Shown one piece after another: positions 48,072-58,804 of a DNA stretch of 64,000 bases. This stretch comes from Globodera rostochiensis (taxonomy: Eukaryota; Nematoda; Chromadorea; Rhabditida; Heteroderidae). Each line of letters begins with the position of its first letter. The stretch's first letter is position 1. Below the pieces are notes generated by a model that saw only the letters and a program-made list of their open reading frames with translations, ran no database searches and was not told the origin of the DNA. Made by a program: the position numbers and the translations under genes. The stretch is taken from the NCBI GenBank assembly GCA_018350325.1, contig JAEVLN010000028.1, positions 1 to 64,000 on the forward strand, in the 5' to 3' direction.

Positions 48072-48620
48072 CAGGGATGGGCGGAAATTTATTTTCAAAA
48101 AACGGAAAACGGAAAAACGGAAATATTTTTTTTAACGGAAACCGTAAAACGGAAAAAAGGGCCAAAAACAATGGAAAACGGAAAAATTTTCAAAAAAAAT
48201 AAAAAAAATATATTTTTTTAAAAATTTTGAAATTTTCGACTCAATTTGTTAAGGACCCAAAATGTTTTTTGATTTCGTCCAACAAAAAATGAATGAAAGG
48301 CTTGTGAATTGTCATCTAAAATGTTTGTTTGTAATTGGAAAAAGTTAAAAAACAATTTTTAAAAATTGTTTAACCACCGTAACTGTACAGAAATAAGAAA
48401 TAATCACTGACTCAGTAGGGGATCTGAACCCCCACCAACACTTATCTCCCCACACCAACTACTCACCATTACACCACAACCAAACGCATCACAATCCTCC
48501 AAAAATCCCATTCTTAGGGGTATATATTTTTTCCGTTTTTTTCCGTTAAAAAGGGCATTTTAACGGAAAACGGAAAAAAAGGCCCAAAAACAACGGAAAA
48601 CGGAATTCCGCCCATCCCTG
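48072..48620. mobile_element. hAT-like MITE with perfect 8-bp target duplication
   Basis: Ends CAGGGATGGGCGGAA and TTCCGCCCATCCCTG; GTCGGCGG occurs exactly on both sides (48064-48071, 48621-48628). The interior is ACGGAAAACGGAAA-type repeats and a family-2 SINE head (48400-48490). Part of a related element starts at 43550. Confidence 0.85.
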
Positions 48621-48997
48621 GTCGGCGGTGCCGATAGGCGCCGCCGAGAAATTTTTGAATTTTTATTAATTTTGTTAAGAAATTTCATCAAAATTTTAGC
48701 AAAATTAAGCGTTTTGCTTCGGAATTTAGGAAAAATATTTTTTAAATTACATAAGAGTGGAGGAGTTTGGTCGCCGAGAATTTGAACATTTTAATGATAT
48801 TTGTTAAGAAATGAAAGCAATAAGTAAGGGTGCATTAGAATGGGAAACATAGCCTCAAGAAGATGTGATGAACTTATTTCAAAAATTCTTTTTTTGTGCG
48901 CATTTTTAATTTATAAATATTTGAAAATCATTAAAAATGTTTCGTTAATGGCGAATAGAAAGTGAAGGCCGAAGAAAGATTAAAAAGATGATCGCAC

Positions 48998-49110
48998 TGA
49001 AGCGGGTTCGAACCCAAAACACAACATAGAAAAGACAAACCACTGACGAAGGGAACATCCCTTACTGTCACCACTCAGATCACTTTTAAACCATGCCTAT
49101 CGTGTAGAGC
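48998..49110 (-). mobile_element. tRNA-derived SINE head, family 3 (copy 2), degenerate
   Basis: GAAGCGGGTTCGAACCC B-box context matches 44353-44370; the A-box region (ACCACT) is diverged. The rest of 48630-49490 is AT-rich with one CCGATAGG-core repeat and no gene. Confidence 0.45.
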
Positions 49111-49528
49111 ACCCTCGATTTACTCTTGAAAATTTTCGGCTTTTTTGGCCCGCCCACAGAATGAAGGGTCAAAAAATGCAATTTAAATTATTGCATGTTT
49201 TCTTGAAAAACCACTACGCAGGGACTTTAAAAAATCATATCTCGGCTCAAACCTTGCGAAACTCCAAGATTTTAACATCAAAAAGTTGAGAAAAACACGG
49301 AGAATTTTATAAAAATAAGAATGAATCACTAGCTTTAAAAATTTTGTAAATTTAAACGGTATTAGTGGCGATGGTCACCCCCAGCTCATCCCTTTTTTTA
49401 ACAAAATAAAAATCCAGTATATTTATGCGTTGTTAAAATTCATCATGTAATTGATGTTGTGGAAAATTTAATAAAAATGTTCAAATTTTTTAAATTAACA
49501 TCCAACAGAATACCAAACTATTATCGCT

Positions 49529-49748
49529 AGGGGTCGTTTGAGTCTGGTCATTTGAGTCTGGGCCATTTGAGCTTAGGCCAAAGGCTAATGAACCCCTTAT
49601 TCGGTTGGTTTTACTTAAAAAAAGTTGTTTTTTCCTTATTGGTATATGATTTGGGTCATTTCGTTTAAGTGAGCTATGATCTACATTTACCAAAAAATAT
49701 TCCAATTCGGGTCCGGGGTTACTCAAATGGCCAGACTCAAACGGGCGC
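49529..49748. mobile_element. Small foldback element with GAGTCTGG-repeat ends
   Basis: GGGTCGTTTGAGTCTGGTCA at the left and CAAATGGCCAGACTCAAACG at the right are inverted. The terminal phrase resembles that of the 34.25-kb element, so the two probably belong to one family. Confidence 0.6.
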
Positions 49749-49828
49749 ACTTTTTTCTCAAAAATTGTCAGCTTTTTTGTTGTTTTTGGAGTGATGCGTT
49801 TTTGCGCCGGGATCATTTGCGTCGACAC

Positions 49829-50764
49829 ATTTGCGCCGGCGAAGTCTAGAAATTATTTTTGTCTGCTTTTTGCCAGGGTTATTTGTAGCACTAAGGCTTA
49901 GGCCTAAGCAACCCTGAGCTCAGGGGTTCGTTAGGCTTAGGCTTAAGCCACCCAGACTTGGGGTTCGCGGAGTCGACTGGCATATGGAAAAATCAAATGT
50001 TTCGATATTTCTTCAGCCTTCTTTTTTCGCAAAAAAATTTAAAAATAAAAGAAAAATATTCAAAAATAAAAAACCTCAGAATGGCTTAGGCGAACCACCA
50101 AGTGCGAAAAAATAACCCTGGCAAAAAGCAGACAAAAATAATTTATAGACTTCGCTGGCTGAAAATTGGGCCATAATGTTTACCCGATTGTTGAAAAACA
50201 AAAATGTGTTGTCGTTGTGTTTATCGCGGAAATCTTAAGGGGTTTTCAACCGTCTAAGTTGTTTTAAAAAAACATAAAATCCATAATTTTATTTGTACAG
50301 CTCCCCCCTATCGTTTTGTAAACTTTGAGGAGCCATAACTTTTTTTCAAAACACTCCTATTTCAACTAGCGCCAATTGGATTATGTAAGTGGAGGATGTC
50401 CAAATTTTACAAAAATTGGCTTTTTTTTTGGGGTGATTAATTAGCCGTGCTGTTGCACAGTCTCGTGCCTATGGGGGCCTTTAGGGATAATAATTATCAC
50501 GGGACTCCCGTGCCTATGGGGGCCTTTTGGTGCCAACTATTTGCGCCGGATTGCAAAAATGAAGAAATATCAAAAATTTGATTTTCCATACAAATTATAT
50601 GCCATTCGACTCCGCGAACCCCAAGTCTGGGTGGCTTAAGCCTAAGCCTAACGAACCCCTGAGCTTAGGGTGGCTTAGGCTAAGCCTATCGAACCCATAA
50701 GCGCGAAAAAAATCACCCTGGCAAAAGGCAGACAAAAAAATTGTAAAGACTGCCGGCGCAAATG
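49829..50764. mobile_element. Foldback element, ~190-bp arms, with a nested repeat
   Basis: Arms 49829-50020 and 50564-50764 are inverted copies, beginning TTTGCGCCGGCGAAGTCTAG and ending TAAAGACTGCCGGCGCAAAT, and both contain GGCTTAGGCTTAAGCCACCC and CGCGGAGTCGA. A further piece of the arm (CCCTGGCAAAAAGCAGACAA) recurs inside at 50115-50135, and the 50160-50537 repeat is embedded. Confidence 0.65.
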
Positions 50765-50933
50765 TCACCGGGGCAAATCTGGCAAATGTGCCAATGGACA
50801 CTTTAGTACCAAATAGAGAATTTAAGCGCTTTTGAAAATTAGGGAAAAATGAACAAATTTATATTTTGTGATTCATTCATTTTCATCGAAAATTTCATTA
50901 TCTTCCTCATTATCTTCATCATAAGCTTCTTCA

Positions 50934-51355
50934 AAAATATCCAGGGTTTCTTTTCCGGGGTAAACAAATGCTTCCATTTTCAATTACTTCCGTTGGATCC
51001 ACTTTGCTTCGAACCGCCCTCAAAAACATATATCGCGCTAAGTTTCCTGGAACGTGATGTTTAATCCTCCCGTGAGAAGAAAATAATTCATTTGCATGTC
51101 TCCATGCACATTCAATTCTATTCGTGCTAAAAGACAAATTTCCATTGAAAGCCCACACCAAAAGCTACGCTTTCCGAACTTGCTCTCATCTATTTCAACT
51201 ACCCGTCCCTTGCCACCGATCTGTTTGGGAGAGTCCACAAAGGCGCATAAGCAGAACTCGCGGTTTATGGCCCATTTGACGTAAGTCTTGTACCATCTCC
51301 AACCAAAGGCTATATCAATCAATTTTAGATGCAACATTTCTTTTTGGTTGGGCAA
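50934..51355 (-). pseudogene. Merlin-like (ISXO2/IS1016-type DDE) transposase fragment
   Basis: The first part (51190-51355 frame) reads FVDSPKQIGGKGRVVEIDES, then KFGKR: the IDESKFG block holds the first catalytic Asp of ISXO2-like transposases. A second frame continues NRIECAWRHAN and later GNLARYMFLR, the usual C-terminal block after the third acidic residue. The middle with the second Asp is missing and the frame shifts between the blocks, so it is a deleted relic. A Lys/Arg-rich end follows. Confidence 0.7.
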
Positions 51356-51359
51356 TTTT

Positions 51360-52075
51360 TTGAAGTGTGATTAGCGAACCAACATTTTACTTTCCCTTGC
51401 TATGCATATATTAACTTTTTTCGACATTGACTCCGCCCAAAATTGTCTGATCACTCCTACATCATTTGATCGCCCCACCTCACCAGTGTTAGTTTGTTTC
51501 CCCCTGAGGATATTCATTCATTCGACAACATCTTTATCCCTTTCCCCCACCCCCGTCTGTCCCGAGACGAATCGGGTTATATCCTATTACCTCCACATTG
51601 GCCAATGTCTGAAAACCCTTTTCTGAATAAAGGATATTATTCACCCCTTTTGTAAATTGGAGGCACGGTAAACGCCTCCGGGCATTCTAAGTATTCATGG
51701 AAGTCCCGCCGCGGGACAGAAACTAAAATCATATTTTGATCGGCTTAAATTAAATGTATATTAAATAATTAAAGAAAAGATAAAGGCACCTGTCTAAATG
51801 CAAATAATCAGTATTTAATAAACTTTTATTCCCGAAATATATAAAAATAAATTAAAATTAGAATTAGAACAAATCTGGCACTGGAACTGATCGAATCGGC
51901 AATCTCGGTGACGCAGCTGTTCAAAAGAAGAAGCGAACGAGGGCGTTCGCACAGTGAGGGCCGGAATGAAATAGTGAAGGTAGAGGACTTTACAATGGGG
52001 ACACAATGGGATCACTAGAAGAGAATGATGATCTCATAAGAACGAGAAAGCTAGGGAGCTGGCGTGGGCAGGGTC
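51360..52075. other. Intergenic, no gene seen
   Basis: Mixed composition without recognised repeats or ORFs with content. 51400-51640 may be the remaining interior of the element carrying the Merlin-like fragment. Confidence 0.4.
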
Positions 52076-52141
52076 GTTAGTTCAGTCGGTTAGAACACTG
52101 GTCCGGTCAACCAGAGACGCCGGTTCAATTCCGGACCGCAC
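52076..52141 (+). mobile_element. tRNA-derived SINE head, family 4
   Basis: TTAGTTCAGTCGG (A box), perfect D stem GTTC/GAAC, perfect anticodon stem CTGGT/ACCAG with loop CCGGTCA (position 33 is C, not U), and GGTTCAATTCC (B box). The acceptor stem does not pair, so it is more likely a SINE or tRNA pseudogene than a working tRNA. Sequence to about 52330 may be its body; 52335-52680 has nothing recognisable. Confidence 0.6.
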
Positions 52142-54410
52142 CCAAGTTTTTCCCTCGAAAGCTTCCAGCGCTCGTTACTTTCAATTGATCGACTTGTCGC
52201 ACACCTAGATCGATTTGTCTCGCCGAGAGCTGTCGAATGATACCGCATTTGTCGATATTGGTCGCAGGAAGACACAAAATTCAGGTTGAAAATTATCCAT
52301 TTTCGGCCATTTAAACCGTTCAAAACCTGGTTTAAAGGCGAAGCGACAAAAAATATTGTTCTATCGGTTTCAGCAACTAAGAAACCCTATAAAAGTGGTC
52401 ATGAGTGATTTCGAGGAACGGAGGACGATTCGTTTTTTACCCTATTTGTTTTTAACCCGATTCATTAGGTTTTTGGGACGATTTGTTTTTTTGAGACCAT
52501 TTGTTTTTTTGGGACGAGCCAACAAAAAGCATTGGTAAAAATGGAGTTTACGTAAGTCGCTCGAAATTCGACAAATCATATACCAATCGACTCCAGTCTA
52601 AGTGACACAACCCTGCTAATTAATTACAGGCCCCGATCACCCCCCCCCCTCCCCCCGATCCCCGATCAGACAATAATTAGGTGGCACCAAAAGACCCCCA
52701 TAGGCACGGGAGTCCCGTGATAATTATTATCCCTAAAGGCCCCCATAGGCACGAGATTGTGCAACAGCACAATAGGCTAATTAATCACCTCCCAAAAAAG
52801 CCAATTTTTGTAAAATTTGGACATCCTCCACTTACATAATCCAATTGGCGCTAGTTGAAATAGGGGTGTTTTGAAAAAAAGTTATGGCTCCTCAAAGTTT
52901 ACAAAACGAGAGGGGGGACCTGTACAAATAAAATTATTGATTTTATGTTTTTTTAAAACAACTTAGACGGTTGAAAACCCCTTAAGATTTTGGCGATAAA
53001 CACAACGACAACACATTTTGTTTTTCAACAATCGGGTAAACATTATGGCCCAATTTTCAAATGATATGATTTTACAAAATGTGGGGGTGCAGTAGTGGGT
53101 CGTCGTGGTTGGCACATTTACATTAAATCCAATGGTGGCAACCAGTCATAGGAAATCCGACGAAGAAAACGTAAAAGACAAAAAATTTTGCGCTTCAAAC
53201 AAGTACGCTGTAAAATCGATGAATGTCGGTGCCAAAATGACCATATTTAAGCTCGTCCATTCAAAAACAATTCACTCTCCACCTAAACATTTTGATTTTC
53301 CGGCATTTCTCCTGGATGCCAAGTTCCAGTGCAAAAAACATGCTGCCATCGCTGCTGCTGCTGCTGCTTGCCTTTCTGTTTGCCACTTCACTATTTCTAA
53401 TCCACGGCACTGAAGGTGTATCGCGCCGCGTCAACGTGTTGCTGCTGAACGATGCTAGCACATTGCATGTCTGGGTTCGACCTGTCAAAAAGGGCGAAGT
53501 CAGTTCTGAGATTGTTGACGCGATGCCATGGATGCACTTTATTCGTTAACCAGGTCGCCAAGGTGTATTTGTGCCCCCCAACTGAAGCCGGAACGATTGA
53601 GCAGTCCGGACAGCTTGTTGCCGAGTGCAAGCAGTACTCGAGCGACCTTTGGCACGACTTCATCGAAATCAACGGCAAAACAGCAGGCGTTTACACGTTG
53701 ACATGGACGGAAACGACACATGCGTCGTTGGTTTATGTGTTTGAGCCAAAAACGGTTAATTTTTGGAAAATTGAATCCATCCCAACTCTTGAGATCAGAA
53801 TTACAGCACTCCGATTATTCTCAATTTTTATATTTTTATCAAAAAAGAGAAATTTTAAACGATGATAAGTTTTCCCGTTTACCTCAGGAAGGTTAAATCA
53901 AAATGTTGTATTTTAATTTGAATCTAGCCTCACAGGTTCTGGAGGAAGGCATCCGCATACTTTTCATCGGTGAAGAAGCCAAATTGTCCAACTTAGAGGG
54001 AAGCTACCATTTCCGAGCTCCATTTGGTTAATTACCCTTTTAAAATAATCAAAATTCATTTTTAAAATTAACAATTTTAAATTTTAGGCTGGAACAGCGA
54101 CACATGTGGCTTTAACAAGTCCAAGGATGGACTGTACCATTTGTTCTATCAACACTTTCCACTCGCTGTACAATGGTAAAACAATTTAATTTTTTGGGAT
54201 TTTATTGTTTAATCAAATTTAAAAAATTGTTCAGGTACTCCATGCATTGGGGACACGCTGTCAGCAAAGATTTGATCAATTGGGTCCATTTGCCAATATT
54301 CATGATACCCCCAAATTTGCTGCACTTGGACTTTGTGAATGGCCATTTCACTGGCTCTTCAATCAATTTGACAAACGGCGAATTGGGCGTGTTTTGGAGC
54401 CAACGAATAT

Positions 54411-54780
54411 GTCAGTGTCCGTCAGCATTTATAATTTAAGGACAAAGTCAACTAATTGGGGCTTAATTAACCAGGGATGTTCAAAAAGTCCGTCAGCATT
54501 TATAATTTAAGGATAAAGTCAATTAATTAGGGGCTTAATTAAACCCGGGGTTGGTCAAAAAGTGTCCGTCAGCATTTATAATTTAAGGACAAAGTCAACT
54601 AATTGGGGCTTAATTAACCAGGGATGTTCAAAAAGTGTCCATCAACATTTATAATTTAAGGAGAAATTAATTGGGACTTAATTAAACCGGGGCTGGTCAA
54701 AAAGTGTCCAGCAGCATTCAATTTAAGGAATGTCAATTAATTGGGGCTTAATTAAACCGGGGCTGGTCAAAAACCCTGTG
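54411..54780 (+). repeat. Intronic minisatellite, ~75-bp unit, about five copies
   Basis: Inside GH32 intron 4. The unit includes GTCAGCATTTATAATTTAAG, AATTGGGGCTTAATTAA and GGTCAAAAAGTGTCC. Confidence 0.85.
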
Positions 54781-55521
54781 CCATAATTATAAGGGAGTTT
54801 TGTTAGAAATTTTGTAAAACCGAGGCCAAAATTTCAGTACCAAGATCGAAATAATTGAACATTCTTTACCAATACCGGTGCTGGCCAAAACTCATATCAT
54901 AAAAATCTTAACAATTTTCAAATGTTAAAAAGGTTTTTATTATTAATGTGTTAATTGTGTTTGAAAATTTCCAAATTTTCAGCTGATGTCCCCAGTGGCA
55001 CAGTGGCTGAATATCCATGGCGAGAACTTCAACAATATGTGACGACAAAGGTCCGAATTATTAATTTTAATTTTTTAAATTTTATTTTTCACAGAATTTG
55101 ATTCGTCCGGACTGGACAACACATAAAACAATCATTGAAAGATTCCCAACTGTTGATCCGCCACTTGGCAATAATTTCCATGACCCAGTTGTGTTTCTTG
55201 GGCCAGGAGGTGCGTTTATTTAGGGAAATTTGAATTATTATTATTTATAATTAAATTTATGTGTTATTCATTAAACAGCATTAAAAAAAAATATGTTTAT
55301 GGATCAATCCGAATGATGTCACTGATTTGGGTTGTCAGTTTCTGGCAATTTTTAGTTATCGTACCAAAACTGAGGTTATCCGATTCGAAAAAATCACGGG
55401 TCTACGGTTCGGGTCGGAGCCGACAATCCGAGTCTGGATCCGAGATTCTTAATCAATGATCTGATCAAAATTGTTTAAAACTCTCTGGGCACAAAACACT
55501 AAAGCACAAAATGGTAAAAAC

Positions 55522-55739
55522 TAGGGTGGCACGGTACCACGACTTTTGGAAAAACCTGGACTAAATTTGGTCCCGGTCAAAAAAAAAACCGGGACTACCG
55601 GGCAAAAAAATGTTGGTAAAAAACTGGGACCATTACAAGGGGATTTTAAAGCAATTTTGAAAACCCGGGACTAAAATTTCAGTACCAAAATGGAAAAAAA
55701 TTGACCATTTCATACTGGTCCCGGTCCCGTGCCACCCTA
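55522..55739. mobile_element. hAT-like MITE in GH32 intron 6
   Basis: Terminal inverted repeat TAGGGTGGCACGG/CCGTGCCACCCTA; GTAAAAAC (55514-55521) and GTAAAAAA (55740-55747) are a 7/8 target duplication. The interior is CCGGGAC/GGTCCCGG phrases. Confidence 0.8.
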
Positions 55740-57329
55740 GTAAAAAACTGATCAATTATTCAGGCTACTACTACATGACTGTTGGAGCTGAACGAAAGAA
55801 TGGGTCGGCTGGTCTTGTGTTGTTGTACAAAAACAAGAACAAACATGCAGATCAGCTTGATCACGATTGGGAATATCAGGTTAGGGTAAATGCAACAAAA
55901 AAAGCAAGAAAAACTGTTTTAAATTAAATTGACGAAATTAAAATCAAAAATGAATTTTAAGGGAGTTTTATATGAGGACAAACGGAATGAAGAGTTGCGA
56001 ATGTGCGAGTGCCCCATGTTGATCGCCTTGGGCGACCCGCTGAATACGGAAACGGAATGGGTGTTGTCATACGTGTCAGACAAAGGCTCACATCCCACTC
56101 CCATACTTGCCCAGGACGCTGAAGGACGGTAGGTGTGGTAGATGAACGGCATGCCGAGCAGGGCCGCACGCAATCTGATTTTGATTGGTGGCAATCCGTA
56201 ATCCGCAAGCTTGAGAAAAAAAATCCGTCCGCAACTCCCAAAAAGGCGCAATTGCGTGCAGGCCTGATGCCGAGTCCGGGGGGGGGGAGGTCAATCATTG
56301 CCTTCGGCAACAAAAAAATTTTAAAAATTCGACTCAACAAAAACCCTGACAATATTCAGTGAAGTTTGAGTAAAACTTTTTAGACTAATTCTCTCTCGAA
56401 TTTTGAAACCATTTTTTCGATCAAAAACTAAAACAAAAAGTCATTGGAAGTTCCAATGTTTCAGAGAGCGAATGAATCCCCTATTTGTTGGACATTTTGA
56501 TGGAAGAAAGTTTGAGCACAGATTTGTACAACAGATGGACTTTGCTGGTGGCTCTTTTACGTACCAAGTATGTGGAAGGACTGGGGATGGAAAATAAAAA
56601 TTATTTTTCAAATTTTTAATTTTTGGCATTCCGTCCTTAAGGGCTTCTACGACAAACAGTCCGGCAGAACGTACCTGATCGGTTGGATCTGCGACATTAG
56701 CTGGCTTAACGACAACACCGGTGACCCAAACTTTGACGGTAGGGGCGGCGCAACGTCGCTCACTTTGCCTAAGGCAAATATTTTTAAAAATTTTAATAAA
56801 TATGTAGTTCAATTTTAGTTTAAAAAATAACAAAAAGCAGTTCATTTTATTGTTTTATTGCAGGAATTTGTTCTATCAGAAAATGGACAATATTTGATGG
56901 TCAGACCATTGCCGGAGTTGGCTTCTCTCCGAGAAAAAAAGCAGCCACACGTCATAACGTCGGTTTTGTGTTCATTTTTGTGACATAAACTGTACTTTAA
57001 AGCATAAAAAAACATTTTAAATGATGTTCAGAAAAGGCCAAAAAATGCATTTGGAGAAGGGTCAGGCTGAACTCGTCTTCGAGTTCAGTTGGGACAACGG
57101 CTGAGAGGAGACATTTGAGTTGCATCTGACGCCAACCCACACAAATGGCAGGAAATTGGAGTTCCGGATTGACAACAACGGCATCCAGCTAAAGAGGACA
57201 TGGTCAGTTTTTTGTGCACCTTTTTACAACAAAAAAATCCGTCCTTGGCCTTGTCTTGGTCCGGCCGGCCGGAAAGGATTTCTTTTTCAAATTTTCCGAT
57301 TACCAGTATTAATGTCAATATATGTTCAG

Positions 57330-57455
57330 TAGGGATGTTCGAGAGTCTCGGTTCTCGAGTCGAGAAATTTCTCGGTTTTTTGGGTCTCGGTCTCGAGTCT
57401 CGGCGTCATTTCTCGGTCTCGGTTCTCGGTAAATTTCAAGTCTCGAACATCCCTA
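57330..57455. mobile_element. hAT-like MITE at the 3' splice site of GH32 intron 12
   Basis: Terminal inverted repeat TAGGGATGTTCGAGA/TCTCGAACATCCCTA with a perfect 8-bp target duplication ATGTTCAG (57322-57329 and 57456-57463). The duplicated octamer is the splice acceptor itself, so the element now lies between two identical acceptors. The interior is GGTCTCGG/CTCGAG repeats. Confidence 0.9.
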
Positions 57456-57956
57456 ATGTTCAGGGTGACAAGCAACAAACGCCTGGTGGTCTACAATGCC
57501 ATGCCGACAAAAATGCACATTTTCATCGATTTGGACACTGTCGAATATTTTGCGGACGAAGGCCGATGGTCGGCATCCATTCGCCTGCCTGAAGCAAGCC
57601 AAGAAAAACGAATTGGAACCATAGAAGTAAGTGTTGGTTAAATCAAGATTTTTGCCTGATCAAAATTGGTTGATGGGAAATGAGGTTTTATCAAATTTGA
57701 GCATTTTGAAAAAGCTTAATTAGGTCAATCAACAAGTGAGTGGTTAATTAAGCCGTGTTCTTGTGCAAAAAAAGTGATTAGAACTTTTTAAAAAATTGTC
57801 ATTTTCAGCTGAAAAGCGCACCACTGATGCTCAAGGAGGCCAGCATGTGGTATCTGAACTACAAGGCGCACAAATCAGCGTACCTTCAGCAAACGGAAAA
57901 TATAATTAAAAATGAGTCGATCAAAAATCAAAAAACATATTTTTGAGAAATAAAAT

Positions 57957-58800
57957 CATCTCCAAAAAGTGTATTGGACGCAGAAATTGGAGAATCGCCG
58001 AAAAAGGGAGAACTGCCAGCATTACATACAGGGCTCCCAGATTTGAGGTTTTAGCTTCATTTTGTAGTTTTTTGGAGTTTGATGAGGTTTTTTGAGGCTT
58101 TTTGTGTGTTTTGAGGATTTTAGTGTGAGTGAGGGATGCGTGCTGTGCTCCCCAGTCGACGCACCGTCAGGACTCAGATGGAATTGGGGAATGTTCAGGG
58201 GAAGGATCCGGGCCCTGGATCTGATGGTTCTCCCCCCGAATTGGACATTTGGTGTAAATGCTTTATTCCTCCGACGTCTCTCCGACAATGAAATGTATAA
58301 GATGGAATTGCTCTGTCGACTTGAGCTTTCCGGGCTGAGTGTCTCGGGAGTTGGGAGAGGGATCAGTGTGTCGCGTCTCTTGAGGGCTGAGTGTCAAGAT
58401 CCGAGATGAATGATATGGGGGCAGCATTGGATGTTCATATAAGTGGGCGGGGACATGAAATGAATGAAATGTGCAATGATTGAATGGGCAAGTCCGGTGA
58501 CCAGTGGAAAGTTATGTGAAATAATGAAATAATTAAATGGGCGTGGGGAAATAGAGACATGATCCAAGTGCACGCCTCTCCTTCAGGCATTACAACAACC
58601 ATGCCCAAGACCGGACCAGCCTCACCGGGGAGTACCTCCCCGATCGTCCGAACCACCACCGGAGCGCAACACCGGGACGCCAGCTTTTCCGGAAAACCCA
58701 TTGGGAGCCCCGACTTCTCCCCGCAACAACAGGTTGACAATGCTATTTTAAGGCTTATGGATGCCCAAAAGTTTCCACATCTTTTACCCACTTAAAGCAG
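57957..58800. other. Intergenic, unassigned
   Basis: 58025-58420 is moderately GC-rich with no recognised family. A 78-codon ORF (58559-58795, Ser/Pro/Thr-rich) ends in sequence shared with the outer part of the SPRYSEC-A upstream region (TTATGGATGCCCAAAAG), so its 3' half is not independent coding sequence. Confidence 0.4.
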
Positions 58801-58804
58801 CCCA

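Larger units (their letters stand above)
50160..53059. repeat. Pair of ~375-bp inverted repeats flanking 2.15 kb
   Basis: 50160-50537 and 52686-53059 are inverted copies with few differences: both carry AATGTTTACCCGATTGTTGA (or complement), GGATTATGTAAGTGGAGGAT and CCTATGGGGGCC. They flank the Merlin-like fragment and an unrelated tRNA-like SINE. No target duplication is evident, so either they are TIRs of one element or two solo copies in opposite orientation. Confidence 0.75.
53339..57956 (+). pseudogene. GH32 beta-fructofuranosidase (invertase-like), 14 exons, one frameshift and one in-frame stop
   Basis: Secreted enzyme family that hydrolyses sucrose; GH32 genes in plant-parasitic nematodes are attributed to transfer from bacteria. 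Exons end at introns after 53754, 54026, 54175, 54410, 55050, 55209, 55879, 56128, 56567, 56773, 56967, 57202 and 57626, and the last ends at 57956. A Leu-rich signal peptide starts at 53339. Catalytic motifs: nucleophile block WNSDTCG (usually W-x-N-D-P-x-G; Asp kept), YHLFYQHFP and MHWGHAVSKDL, FHDPVVF (usually RDP; Arg is His), and CECP (acid/base Glu kept). Later LIGW and a C-terminal beta-sandwich (FIDLDTVEYFADEG). Intron 10 has a GC donor. Defects: one extra base near 53535 and TGA at 57102-57104. The altered motif neighbours suggest relaxed selection; an active relative elsewhere is likely. Introns hold repeats and two MITEs. Confidence 0.9.

Noticed and set aside
52076..52141. Genuine tRNA gene on the plus strand
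   Set aside because: Good D and anticodon stems, but the acceptor stem does not pair and position 33 is C.
58559..58795. 78-codon Ser/Pro/Thr-rich ORF
   Set aside because: Its 3' part is shared with the SPRYSEC upstream region, so continuity is likely accidental.
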